Source: Flavivirga algicola
GTDB lineage: Bacteria; Bacteroidota; Bacteroidia; Flavobacteriales; Flavobacteriaceae
Assembly (NCBI RefSeq): GCF_012910715.1
Contig: NZ_JABBHF010000007.1
Location: 253,001-317,000, forward strand
Direction: 5' to 3'
DNA length: 64,000 nucleotides
Under the pieces are notes generated by a model. The model saw only the letters and a list, made by a program, of their open reading frames with translations. It was not told the origin of the DNA and ran no database searches. A program made the translations under genes and the position numbers. This document shows positions 9,258 to 17,052 of this stretch, piece by piece. Position 1 is the stretch's first letter. The number at the start of each line of letters is the position of its first letter.

Positions 9258-9935
9258 ATGAAAAAAATAAGCATAATTATAATTTTTACTTTGGTACTAG
9301 TTTCTTGTCATGTTAGAGTTGAATCTGTTAGGGAGACCTATACTAATGATGCTAGCTTAAGCGAAGAAATTAAGGATCGACGATCGCTTACACAAATCGC
9401 TTATCACGGTAAAGATATAGAGGAGAGGAGATCGGCAGTAAGCAAATTGGAGAACCAAAGTTCACTTGCGCATGTCGCTTATCATGATAAAGATGCCGAG
9501 ATAAGGAAATTGGCAGTTGGTAAGTTGGTCAATCAAAGTTCGCTTGCACACGTGGCGTATCATGACAAAAATATGGAGGTAAGAAAATTGGCTATAAGTA
9601 AGCTGGCCAATCAAAGTTCACTTGCTCATGTCGCTTATCATGATAAAGATGTCCAGATAAGGGAAATAGCAGTTAATAGGTTAGCCAATCAAAGTTCGCT
9701 TGCACACGTGGCATATCATGACAGAGATGCACAGATAAGGAAATTAGCGGTTGGTAGGTTGACTAATCAAAGCTCGCTTGCTCATGTCGCTTATCATGAT
9801 AAGGATATCCAAGTAAGGAAACTCGCTGTTGGTAAATTAACAAATCGAAATTCTCTTTTACATGTGGTTAATCACGATAAAGATATGCAAGTAAGGGCAT
9901 TAGCCAAAAAAGTGTTGGAGCAGGTTTTGTATTAA
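9258..9935 (+). CDS. Lipoprotein made of seven 26-residue HEAT/LRV-like repeats
   Basis: The 225-residue product has a lipoprotein signal peptide (lipobox LVSC at residues 14-17) and a linker, followed by seven tandem 26-residue units covering codons from 9375 to 9920. The consensus is NQSSLAHVAYHDKD then xxxRKLAVGKL. The first and last units are the most diverged. The pattern of a helix with AVxKL, followed by a break and a DKDxxxR helix, resembles leucine-rich-repeat-variant or HEAT-type solenoids, so an elongated protein-binding surface anchored in the envelope is likely. It lies 100 bases after the LytTR regulator on the same strand and may be a target or accessory of that system. No enzymatic motif is seen. 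Confidence 0.85.
   Translation: MKKISIIIIFTLVLVSCHVRVESVRETYTNDASLSEEIKDRRSLTQIAYHGKDIEERRSAVSKLENQSSLAHVAYHDKDAEIRKLAVGKLVNQSSLAHVAYHDKNMEVRKLAISKLANQSSLAHVAYHDKDVQIREIAVNRLANQSSLAHVAYHDRDAQIRKLAVGRLTNQSSLAHVAYHDKDIQVRKLAVGKLTNRNSLLHVVNHDKDMQVRALAKKVLEQVLY
9375..9920 (+). repeat. Seven in-frame 78-bp tandem repeats
   Basis: Units begin at 9375, 9453, 9531, 9609, 9687, 9765 and 9843 with an exact 78-base period and no indels. Units at 9453, 9609 and 9765 carry the codon version CATGTCGCTTATCATGAT. Units at 9531 and 9687 carry CACGTGGC(G/A)TATCATGAC. The block therefore also has a 156-base higher-order period. The first and last units are diverged. Confidence 0.95.
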
Positions 9936-9993
9936 TCTTTTGGTGGTTCTATTTAGGAAATAAAATATCTAAGTAAAAAGGTATTTGTTTACC

Positions 9994-10638
9994 TCATTTT
10001 ACCTTTCTGCTTATAGTCAATCCGTCCCTAATAGGTAAGACAACGGTTTCAACTCGATCATCATTTTTTAGAAGGATATTATATTCTAAAAGTGCTTTAG
10101 TGGCCATATCATCAGGTTTTAGGTCTTCAAGTATTTTACCGCTCCAAAGAACATTGTCTGATAAGATAATACCTCCAGGGTTTAGTTTGTCAATAACTAT
10201 ATTAAAATAACTGGGATAGTTTTCTTTATCGGCATCAATGAACACCAAATCGAAAATTGTATTTAGGGTTGGAATGATTTCTAGGGCATCACCAATATGC
10301 TGAAAAATTTGATTACCATGATCTGATTTGTTGAAATATTTTCGTTGGAAGTCCGCTAATTCTTCATTGATATCTATGGTATGTAATGCTCCAGAAGCTT
10401 GCATGCCTTCAGCTAAACATAAAGCAGAATATCCTGTGTAAGTACCTATTTCTAAGATGTTCTTTGGATTTACTAGCTTAGATATTATGCTTAGAACACG
10501 ACCTTGGTAATGCCCGCTAAGCATGCGTGGCTGTAATATTTTTTGATAGGTTTCTCTACCAAGTTGCTGTAATAATTCAGGTTCATTTTCAGAATGTTTT
10601 ACAACGTAGTCATCTAATTCTTCAGGTATAAAATGCAT
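9994..10638 (-). CDS. SAM-dependent O-methyltransferase (COG4122 type)
   Basis: The 214-residue class I methyltransferase shows the SAM-binding motif ILEIGTYTGYSALCLAEG, the acidic ribose-binding segment LHTIDINEE, and FIDADKENYPSYF followed by GGIILSDNVLWSG, which match the catechol O-methyltransferase-like cation-dependent family. The Asp residues of FIDADK and SDN are the expected metal ligands. It follows the kynurenine operon on the same strand, but 90 bases separate it from the decarboxylase gene and a -7 box lies in that gap, so it probably has its own promoter. A role in methylating an aromatic catabolite is possible but not shown. Confidence 0.9.
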   Translation of the reverse strand: MHFIPEELDDYVVKHSENEPELLQQLGRETYQKILQPRMLSGHYQGRVLSIISKLVNPKNILEIGTYTGYSALCLAEGMQASGALHTIDINEELADFQRKYFNKSDHGNQIFQHIGDALEIIPTLNTIFDLVFIDADKENYPSYFNIVIDKLNPGGIILSDNVLWSGKILEDLKPDDMATKALLEYNILLKNDDRVETVVLPIRDGLTISRKVK

Positions 10639-10696
10639 GGATATTGGTTAATGAATGCCAGATCGGATATTTTGATAACTGGCGAAATTAGTATTA

Positions 10697-10704
10697 CAAA
10701 TATA
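10697..10704 (-). promoter_or_regulatory. Candidate -7 box for the O-methyltransferase
   Basis: On the minus strand this reads TATATTTG, an exact TAnnTTTG match, about 58 bases upstream of the methyltransferase ATG. I do not see a clear -33 element. Confidence 0.45.
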
Positions 10705-10728
10705 CCAACAATAGATGTTTAAGACATT

Positions 10729-11814
10729 TTAATTAGCTAAAATTCGATTTACTAATTTTTGTTTCTCAGTTTCATCGTTACCAAATAACCAGCGTAATAC
10801 ATTGTCTTCCCATATATCCTCGTATTGTTTTTTGTCGATAATATTTTTATTGATGGCCAGATCCAATAATTTCCCAGGGTAAGAAGATTGGGCATCGCTT
10901 TCCATTTCACCAAGAGGGTAGGGGTCGTCTAATCCCATAATAACTTGATTGCTGCCTTGCCGGTCTATCATAAGTTTTAGCGAATCGGTATCGTGAACCA
11001 AGGTGTCAAAATAAATATTTGGATGACCGACGGCTTTTCTTGGGTGGTGTTTTCCTTTAAATAAATCGGGTCTGCCATCAAACCCTTGAATACGTCTTCC
11101 TAAATTCATTTGGGCCAGTTGTCCACCATGCGCAAAACAGGTTCTTATATTAGGAAAACGTTCTTGCATGCCATTCAAAGTATAAAAATGATAAGCGTCT
11201 CCGCACTGCGCAAGCATCCATATTAAATGGAACCGCCATGAAGAATTTTCTAGATTTATCATTTTGTCTCCATCATAAGGATGTATTTCAATAGCTAATT
11301 TATATGTGTCAGCCAATTCAAAGATAGCATCGTTTTCTTGGTCGAAAACAGATCGCCATTGTCCAATAGAATCCATGAAATGTGTTGGTAAACATAATAC
11401 TTTCATATCTAATTGTTCCACACAGCGTTCGATTTCATATAGAGCACCATGAATAAAGCCAGGGTGTACTACAAAACCACAAGTGAATTTTTTGGGGTGG
11501 TCATGCTGTATTTTAGCATTAAAATCATTTTGAAACCGGAGTGCTTTTTTCATTTCTTCTAAGCGTAGTCCGTTACCATAAAGTTGTGATAAGTTTAAAA
11601 CAACAGCATGGTCTAATTTGTTACGTTCCATCCATTCTAATTTTTCATGTAAGAAAAAACTAGAATCTGTTACAGGTCTTCTCCAGCCTTTTTGAAGCAT
11701 GTATTTACGTTCGTCATCCACCCAGAAAATTTCTTTTTCTTTCATGAATTGGGGAATTTCCTCAGGGTAAGGAAGTAAATGCGAATGCCCGTTGATGCGG
11801 AGTTTACGTGCCAT
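10729..11814 (-). CDS. nbaD: 2-amino-3-carboxymuconate-6-semialdehyde decarboxylase (ACMSD)
   Basis: The 361-residue amidohydrolase-fold protein has the metal ligands expected of ACMSD: His10 and His12 (in NGHSHLLP), His177 (EIHPYD), the catalytic His228 (FAHGG) and Asp295 (GLDDPYPLGE). These positions correspond closely to the Pseudomonas enzyme (His9, His11, His177, His228, Asp294). It decarboxylates the unstable product of 3-hydroxyanthranilate dioxygenase to 2-aminomuconate semialdehyde, preventing spontaneous closure to quinolinate. The gene is the last of the minus-strand kynurenine operon, 9 bases after the dioxygenase gene, which supports the assignment strongly. Confidence 0.92.
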   Translation of the reverse strand: MARKLRINGHSHLLPYPEEIPQFMKEKEIFWVDDERKYMLQKGWRRPVTDSSFFLHEKLEWMERNKLDHAVVLNLSQLYGNGLRLEEMKKALRFQNDFNAKIQHDHPKKFTCGFVVHPGFIHGALYEIERCVEQLDMKVLCLPTHFMDSIGQWRSVFDQENDAIFELADTYKLAIEIHPYDGDKMINLENSSWRFHLIWMLAQCGDAYHFYTLNGMQERFPNIRTCFAHGGQLAQMNLGRRIQGFDGRPDLFKGKHHPRKAVGHPNIYFDTLVHDTDSLKLMIDRQGSNQVIMGLDDPYPLGEMESDAQSSYPGKLLDLAINKNIIDKKQYEDIWEDNVLRWLFGNDETEKQKLVNRILAN

Positions 11815-11823
11815 ATTTTTTAT

Positions 11824-12348
11824 TTAAATTTTTTTAGGGGCCTCCATTTTTGTGTCACATTTTTTGCAAGTGCATTTTTCCTCGCTAGAGTAGTACTTGT
11901 CAAAAATCTTGGGCATATCTGTTTCTATATTATCAAGCTTGAATTTCTTTCTATACAATAAATTATTGCAGTTTTCACAATACCATTCTAAAGCATCTTT
12001 CATTTTTTTAGAGCGAGGATATTCAATAACCAATCCAACTGTATTAGCAATACGTTGTGGCGAATGCGGTACTTTTGGAGGCAATAGGTAAATATCACCT
12101 TCTTTTATATGTACATCCTCTGGCTGTCCATTATTTATAATTTTTAAGACCATATCACCTTCTACCTGATAGAAAAATTCTGGAGTTTCATTATAATGAT
12201 AGTCTTTTCTATTATTGGGACCGCCAACAACCATCACAATAAAATCACCATCCTTCCAAACACATTTGTTCCCAACAGGTGGTTTTAAAAGATGCCTATT
12301 TTCTTCTATCCAAGCTTTAAAATTTAAGGGAGAAACTAGTTTACTCAT
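11824..12348 (-). CDS. nbaC: 3-hydroxyanthranilate 3,4-dioxygenase
   Basis: The 174-residue cupin opens the ring of 3-hydroxyanthranilate. Catalytic iron ligands His51, Glu57 and His95 are in the canonical places, with substrate-binding Arg47 and Arg99 and Glu109. The C-terminus carries a second, rubredoxin-like iron site made by CxxC pairs Cys124/Cys127 and Cys161/Cys164, typical of the bacterial form. The ATG at 12348 (MSKLVSPLNF) is chosen because upstream in-frame sequence is not protein-like and would overlap the SDR gene. It lies 55 bases after the SDR gene and 9 before the ACMSD gene in the kynurenine operon. Confidence 0.95.
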   Translation of the reverse strand: MSKLVSPLNFKAWIEENRHLLKPPVGNKCVWKDGDFIVMVVGGPNNRKDYHYNETPEFFYQVEGDMVLKIINNGQPEDVHIKEGDIYLLPPKVPHSPQRIANTVGLVIEYPRSKKMKDALEWYCENCNNLLYRKKFKLDNIETDMPKIFDKYYSSEEKCTCKKCDTKMEAPKKI

Positions 12349-12403
12349 GTTTTTGTATTTTTTGGTGAACACTTCTAATTTTAGGGTTTTACTTGTTATA
12401 AAG

Positions 12404-13186
12404 TTACAAACTTTTTGTCCTTCCACCATCAACAGGGAGGTTTATTCCATTAACATAACTTGCAGCCTCACTTGCCAAAAAAGTAACCACATTTGCAGTC
12501 TCTTCAGGTTTGGCAAAACGTTTTGCGGGTGTATGGTTTTTCATAATTTTAGTCATTTCTTCAACTGAAATATCTGTTCCTTTTGCTTTAATGGTGATAA
12601 TTTCTGTTAAGCGTTCAGTATCGGTAAATCCAGGTAACACATTATTTACGGTAATACCAAAAGCCGCTACCTCGTTTGATAGCGTTTTGCTCCAATTACC
12701 TACAGCACCTCTAATGGTATTACTAACACCAAGGCCAGGAATAGGCTCCTTTACTGATGTTGAAATAATATTGATAATCCTTCCAAAACCTTCATCTTTC
12801 ATAAATGGAATTGTAGCTTGAGCTAACACATGATTACATTTAAGGTGTTGTACAAAAGCATTTTCAAACTCATCTAAACTAGCTGTTAAAATGTTCCCGC
12901 TCCTTGGTCCGCCAGTATTATTAACTAGAATATGAAACCCATGATTACTATTAATAAATTTGATAACCTGTTCTTGTAAATCCCTGGGATTCGAAAAATC
13001 TGCTACAATAAGGCTATGGTTTCCGTGTTCGGGTAATTCATTTAAAACAGCCTTGAGTTTTTCCCGGTTTCTGGCTACTAAAGTTACGTTAACACCTTCT
13101 TGTGCTAATGCAATAGCAGTTGCTTTACCAATGCCTTGCGTGCTTCCACAAACCAGAGCATTTTTATTGTTTAAGTTTAGATTCAT
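12404..13186 (-). CDS. Short-chain dehydrogenase-like protein lacking the Tyr-Lys catalytic pair
   Basis: The 260-residue Rossmann protein has the SDR cofactor motif CGSTQGIG (residues 13-20), a VNNTGGPRSG segment in place of NNAG, and the serine region IISTS at 141-144. At the place where YxxxK is expected it reads Ser155-Asn-Thr-Ile-Arg159, so the catalytic Tyr and Lys are missing. This matches the SDR-like subgroup annotated as BKR-like that is known to lack a complete catalytic tetrad. It sits inside the kynurenine operon, 1 base after the GNAT gene, so a role with a kynurenine-derived intermediate is inferred, but neither reaction nor cofactor can be assigned. Calling it a 3-oxoacyl-ACP reductase would be unsafe. 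Confidence 0.88.
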   Translation of the reverse strand: MNLNLNNKNALVCGSTQGIGKATAIALAQEGVNVTLVARNREKLKAVLNELPEHGNHSLIVADFSNPRDLQEQVIKFINSNHGFHILVNNTGGPRSGNILTASLDEFENAFVQHLKCNHVLAQATIPFMKDEGFGRIINIISTSVKEPIPGLGVSNTIRGAVGNWSKTLSNEVAAFGITVNNVLPGFTDTERLTEIITIKAKGTDISVEEMTKIMKNHTPAKRFAKPEETANVVTFLASEAASYVNGINLPVDGGRTKSL

Positions 13187-13187
13187 A

Positions 13188-13628
13188 TTATTCGTATATT
13201 ATTTTAGCACGTGGGCTTAATTTTTCCATTAATTTTTCAGGGCTCTTTACGGTGTTAAACCCAAATTTTTCGTATAACTTATGTGCGTCTTTTGTTGCTA
13301 ACATCCACTTGTCTATACTTTTCAGTTCGGGGTAGTTTAAAATCTTATCTATTAACAGTTTTGAGTATCCTTTACCTTGGTGCGACTCAATAACAAAAAC
13401 ATCTAAAAGATATGCGAAAAAGACCTTATCGGTCATGACCCTAGCATAAGCGATTTGGTTTCCATTGAGAAAGAGGCCAAAGTTGATGGTGTTTTCCATA
13501 GCTGTTTTCTGCTCTTTCAAGGTTCTTGATGTTCCCCAATAAGAGTTTTTAACAAATGAATAGATAAGATTTAAATCCATATCATTGGTTTCGGATGAAA
13601 AATAAATATTGTTTTCTAAAGCTACCAT
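13188..13628 (-). CDS. GNAT family N-acetyltransferase
   Basis: The 146-residue product shows the GNAT core: the beta4 segment FAYLLDVFVI, the acetyl-CoA loop HQGKGYSKLLID (Q/RxxGxG/A), and the C-terminal LYEKFGF motif. Substrate residues are not recognisable. It is placed between the aldehyde dehydrogenase (12 bases) and the SDR (1 base) in the kynurenine operon and is almost certainly co-transcribed, which hints that it acts on a pathway amine or detoxifies one. Family assignment is secure and substrate is unknown. Confidence 0.92.
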   Translation of the reverse strand: MVALENNIYFSSETNDMDLNLIYSFVKNSYWGTSRTLKEQKTAMENTINFGLFLNGNQIAYARVMTDKVFFAYLLDVFVIESHQGKGYSKLLIDKILNYPELKSIDKWMLATKDAHKLYEKFGFNTVKSPEKLMEKLSPRAKIIYE

Positions 13629-13640
13629 GCCGTCATAGAA

Positions 13641-15083
13641 TTAATATTTTATACACACATTTTTGGCTTCAGTGAAAAAACGTAATGCTTCAAAACCCCC
13701 TTCACGACCTACACCAGAAGCTTTAATCCCGCCAAAGGGTGTTCTTAAGTCACGTAGCATCCAAGTATTAACCCAAACGATGCCAGATTGTAATTGGTTG
13801 CTCATACTCATAGTGCGTTTTAAGCTATTTGTCCACAATGTTGCCGATAATCCATATTTAACCTTATTGGCCATTTGTAATACGTCATCTTCTGTATTAA
13901 AGGGCATGATCGTTACAATAGGGCCAAAAATTTCTTCCTGATTGACTCTACATGCATCTGTTGTCACTTCAATAACTGTAGGTTCTAAATAGTACCCGTC
14001 TTGGTGACCAGTAACGGTAACTTTATTTCCTCCACAAAGAATGGTTCCGTTTTCCTCTTTAGCAATGCCAATATATTGCATGACTTTCTCAAGATGCGAT
14101 TTAGAAACCAAAGCGCCAATGTCTGTATCTTTTTTTGAAGGATGTCCCACCTTGAGCTGTTTCGTTTTTTCAACAAAATCAGTTTTGAATTTTTCATAAA
14201 TGCTTGCCTCTACAAAAATACGGCTACCACATAAACAAATTTGACCTTGGTTGGCAAAGGATGAACGAACAGTTGTTTCTAGCATATCATTATAATTGCA
14301 ATCCGCAAAGATGATATTAGGGTTTTTGCCACCGAGTTCTAATGATAATTTTTTAAACATTGGTGCTGCTACCTTGGCAATATGAGCTCCTGTTTCGGTA
14401 CCTCCCGTAAATGAAATCGCTTTAATATCTGGGTGTTCTATAATAGCTTGTCCAGTCGTACTGCCTAATCCGTGAATAATGTTTAAAACGCCTTTTGGCA
14501 GTCCTGCTTCTGAGCAAATCTCTCCAAATAAATAAGCAGTCATGGGTGTTACTTCGCTTGGCTTAGCAATAACACAATTTCCTGCTGCAATGGCTGGAGC
14601 AATTTTCCAGGTGAAGAGGTAGAGCGGTAGGTTCCAGGGAGATATACAACCAACAACTCCTATAGGTTGACGCAGTGTATAATTTATAGCATCATGGCCA
14701 ATACTTTCATGGCTTTCACTTGCAAATTGTGTAATGGCGTTTCCAAAAAAACGAAAATTACTTGCGGCTCTGGGAATATCAACAGCTTTTGCTAGGCTTA
14801 TAGGTTTGCCAGTGTCTTTACTTTCGACTTCTGCAAAGCGTTGTAAATGAACTTCTAGTAATTCTGAGATTCTGATTAAAATTCTGCTCCGTTCTTCTAA
14901 AGTGGTTTGCGACCAGCTTGGAAAAGCTGATTTAGCGGCAATGTACGCATTTTCTACATCTGCTTTTGAAGAGTTAGGGGTTTGCCCATACACTTTACCG
15001 TCAGCAGGGCAATAGTTGTCTATCCAATTGTTTGATGATGGATTTAGAAATTGACCGTTTATGTAGTTTTTTATTTGCTTCAT
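13641..15083 (-). CDS. Aldehyde dehydrogenase, probable 2-aminomuconate semialdehyde dehydrogenase
   Basis: The 480-residue NAD-dependent aldehyde dehydrogenase has catalytic Cys283 (NQGQICLCGSR), general base Glu249 (LELGGKNPN), oxyanion Asn151 (SPWNLPLYLF) and the cofactor motif FTGGTETG. The neighbouring ring-cleavage dioxygenase and ACMSD make 2-aminomuconate semialdehyde the likely substrate, which it would oxidise to 2-aminomuconate. The ATG at 15083 is preferred. An in-frame ATG at 15092 also exists but comes from an inserted palindromic repeat (15088-15112), and MKQIKNYINGQF matches the usual N-terminus of this family. Confidence 0.9.
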   Translation of the reverse strand: MKQIKNYINGQFLNPSSNNWIDNYCPADGKVYGQTPNSSKADVENAYIAAKSAFPSWSQTTLEERSRILIRISELLEVHLQRFAEVESKDTGKPISLAKAVDIPRAASNFRFFGNAITQFASESHESIGHDAINYTLRQPIGVVGCISPWNLPLYLFTWKIAPAIAAGNCVIAKPSEVTPMTAYLFGEICSEAGLPKGVLNIIHGLGSTTGQAIIEHPDIKAISFTGGTETGAHIAKVAAPMFKKLSLELGGKNPNIIFADCNYNDMLETTVRSSFANQGQICLCGSRIFVEASIYEKFKTDFVEKTKQLKVGHPSKKDTDIGALVSKSHLEKVMQYIGIAKEENGTILCGGNKVTVTGHQDGYYLEPTVIEVTTDACRVNQEEIFGPIVTIMPFNTEDDVLQMANKVKYGLSATLWTNSLKRTMSMSNQLQSGIVWVNTWMLRDLRTPFGGIKASGVGREGGFEALRFFTEAKNVCIKY

Positions 15084-15087
15084 TTTT

Positions 15088-15112
15088 GTCATTCCTGCGT
15101 AGGCAGGAATCT
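15088..15112. repeat. REP-like palindrome
   Basis: The 25-base element begins GTCATTCCTGC and ends GGCAGGAATCT. It contains an 8-bp perfect stem (15091-15098 with 15103-15110) and a 4-base loop. A related pair of palindromes occurs at 62191-62269. It ends 5 bases from the aldehyde dehydrogenase start and supplies an extra in-frame ATG. Confidence 0.75.
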
Positions 15113-15178
15113 AATCTTTTAGTTCTGTTTTTTTACTATATTTTTCTCAATGCCATTTATAAACAATTAAATTTCATT

Positions 15179-15592
15179 CTATTTCTTTAGTGGTTTATAA
15201 GCCATTACCTTAATCTCCACAACCAAATCTGGATGTGGTAATTGATGGACTGCGACAGTGGTTCGTGTTGGTCCGGTTTTTGCATCAAAGAACTCGGCAT
15301 ATGCTTTGTTATAGCTAGCAAAATCATTCATGTTTACTAAAAAAGATGTGACATCAACAATATCTTTTAAAGTAGCACCTTCTTTAGCTAAATTCTTTTC
15401 TATATTCTTTATAACCTCGCGAGTTTGTACTTCAATGTTTAAGCGTTTGGAGCCCATCTCGTCAATAATATCAACGCCTGCTATAGTGTTATCTGGTCTA
15501 CGGGAACTGGTCCCCGATACAAATATAAAATCGCCAACACGTTTGGTATGTGGGTAAGCACCTCGTGGTGTAACTTGTTTCTTTTCACTCAT
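15179..15592 (-). CDS. RidA family protein, probable 2-aminomuconate deaminase
   Basis: The 137-residue YjgF/YER057c/UK114 fold protein shows the family features: an early [17 protein letters not shown] strand pair, a central RNIEKNL-like helix, and the C-terminal GPTRTTVAV segment with the conserved Arg that binds imine or enamine carboxylates. In kynurenine and nitrobenzoate clusters a RidA-type protein of this size is 2-aminomuconate deaminase, which releases ammonia to give 4-oxalocrotonate. Its position 2 bases after kmo, with the semialdehyde dehydrogenase gene next after it, supports that function. A general RidA imine-hydrolysis role is the alternative. Confidence 0.87.
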   Translation of the reverse strand: MSEKKQVTPRGAYPHTKRVGDFIFVSGTSSRRPDNTIAGVDIIDEMGSKRLNIEVQTREVIKNIEKNLAKEGATLKDIVDVTSFLVNMNDFASYNKAYAEFFDAKTGPTRTTVAVHQLPHPDLVVEIKVMAYKPLKK

Positions 15593-15594
15593 AG

Positions 15595-17007
15595 TTATTG
15601 TTTTAATCCTGCGATTCTATCATCTTCAAGAATATTATTGGTTTCTTGCTGGACGCTTTTTAAGATGACCTTTAATTCCTCTTTTGTCATATCTGATGTT
15701 GGGATACTTTTATCTGCTATCATGTTTAAAATAGCTTTATCTTGTGCTCGCCCTCTTGTCATCGCTTCATGATAACCAATGTTTTCATGAAAGGTAACCA
15801 AAGAATATTTTGATGAATATGCGTTAGGAAAATTTTGTTCCAAAGCCATTTCTAATTTACGTTTTTCCTGAAATATAGGGTTGGCAACATGGTCTTTCAT
15901 TTCATGAAAGTTATCTATAGCTAAGTCAGCAATGGCATCAGTGTCTTTTTTACGAGTTGCCTCATAGGCCTTAAATACAGCTTCCCAGTTTCCTGAATTC
16001 TGATCTAAAATAGCGTCAAATTCAACAACATCTTCAAAAGAAGCATTCATGCCTTGACCGTAAAATGGAACAATAGCATGCGCAGAATCTCCCATTAATA
16101 AGGTATTGCCCTTATAATGCCAAGGCGAGCATTTTACAGTTCCTAGTGGTGCTGTTGGGTTTTTAAAGAAATCTTCAATAAGATTTGGCATTAGGCTTAA
16201 AGCATCAGGAAACTCTTTTTGAAAGAATTCTGAAACAATTTCTGGAGTTGTTAAATTATTGAAATTATACACACCTTCATCATAACTTAAAAATAGCGTC
16301 ACTGTAAAACTACCATCTAAATTTGGAAGGGCAATAAGCATGAAAGAACCACGAGGCCATATGTGCAATGCGTTTTTATAAGTTTTATAATCACCTGTTT
16401 TAGTTGGTAGAATACTTAATTCTTTGTAACCATGTGTTAAATAGTCTTGGGAAAAACTGAACAAGAATTTTTTTGCTAAATAATAACTCTTGCGCATTGC
16501 AGATCCTGCACCATCTGTAGCGATAATAACATCTGCATCTTCAACAAATTCCGATTTCGTTTCATAATCTTTAAACAGGGCTGTTGTCTTTTTAAAATTG
16601 ACCGATTTACATTTTTTATTAAAATAAATAGACACATTTTCATGCTTTTCGGCTTCATCCAAAAGTAAGGCATTCAACCCGCCACGGGACACCGAGTTGA
16701 TGTACTCATGATCGCGTCCGCTATAATTTGATAAAAAAGTATGACCTTCTTTATCATGAATCATACGACCATTCATAGGAATGCAAAGTGCCTTTACTTT
16801 CTCTTCTATACCAACAAGCTTCATGGCCTTGTTACCACGGTCTGAAAATGCTAAGTTTATAGAACGACCAGCACTAATATCTACTTTGCGCAAGTCTGGA
16901 CGCATCTCATAAACCGAAACATTATAACCTCTTTGTCCCAAACGTAAAGCCAAGAGCGATCCACAAAGTCCAGCACCTATAATGAGTATGTTTTGTTGTT
17001 TTTTCAT
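15595..17007 (-). CDS. kmo: Kynurenine 3-monooxygenase
   Basis: The 470-residue FAD aromatic hydroxylase has the N-terminal dinucleotide motif [15 protein letters not shown], a KMO-typical [12 protein letters not shown] segment that holds substrate-contacting residues, the DG motif [10 protein letters not shown], and the second FAD motif [18 protein letters not shown]. It hydroxylates L-kynurenine at position 3 with NADPH and oxygen. A C-terminal helical region of about 90 residues matches the family, whose C-terminus helps shape the active site. It is the second gene of the operon, 45 bases after kynU, with a palindromic repeat in the gap. Confidence 0.96.
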   Translation of the reverse strand: MKKQQNILIIGAGLCGSLLALRLGQRGYNVSVYEMRPDLRKVDISAGRSINLAFSDRGNKAMKLVGIEEKVKALCIPMNGRMIHDKEGHTFLSNYSGRDHEYINSVSRGGLNALLLDEAEKHENVSIYFNKKCKSVNFKKTTALFKDYETKSEFVEDADVIIATDGAGSAMRKSYYLAKKFLFSFSQDYLTHGYKELSILPTKTGDYKTYKNALHIWPRGSFMLIALPNLDGSFTVTLFLSYDEGVYNFNNLTTPEIVSEFFQKEFPDALSLMPNLIEDFFKNPTAPLGTVKCSPWHYKGNTLLMGDSAHAIVPFYGQGMNASFEDVVEFDAILDQNSGNWEAVFKAYEATRKKDTDAIADLAIDNFHEMKDHVANPIFQEKRKLEMALEQNFPNAYSSKYSLVTFHENIGYHEAMTRGRAQDKAILNMIADKSIPTSDMTKEELKVILKSVQQETNNILEDDRIAGLKQ

Positions 17008-17014
17008 GTTAATC

Positions 17015-17035
17015 GTCCTGAACCTGTTTCAGGAC
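17015..17035. repeat. Palindromic intergenic repeat between kynU and kmo
   Basis: An 8-bp perfect inverted repeat (GTCCTGAA at 17015-17022 and TTCAGGAC at 17028-17035) encloses CCTGT. It resembles, from memory, a palindrome that is scattered between genes in many Bacteroidota genomes. It could also act as an mRNA stability or processing hairpin within the operon. Confidence 0.6.
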
Positions 17036-17052
17036 TTCATTTTAATTTAAAA

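Noticed and set aside
9375-9920. Regular direct repeats that could be taken for a CRISPR array
   Set aside because: The units are contiguous, 78 bases long, have no variable spacers, and are translated in one frame as a repeat lipoprotein.
12404-13186. 3-oxoacyl-ACP reductase (FabG)
   Set aside because: The catalytic Tyr and Lys are missing and the gene lies in a catabolic operon rather than with fatty acid genes.
15093-15178. Start of the aldehyde dehydrogenase at 15092
   Set aside because: That ATG belongs to a palindromic repeat; the ATG at 15083 begins the conserved N-terminus.
10729-17007. Several long open frames antisense to the kynurenine genes
   Set aside because: They lie opposite well-supported enzymes, have biased composition and match no family I recognise.
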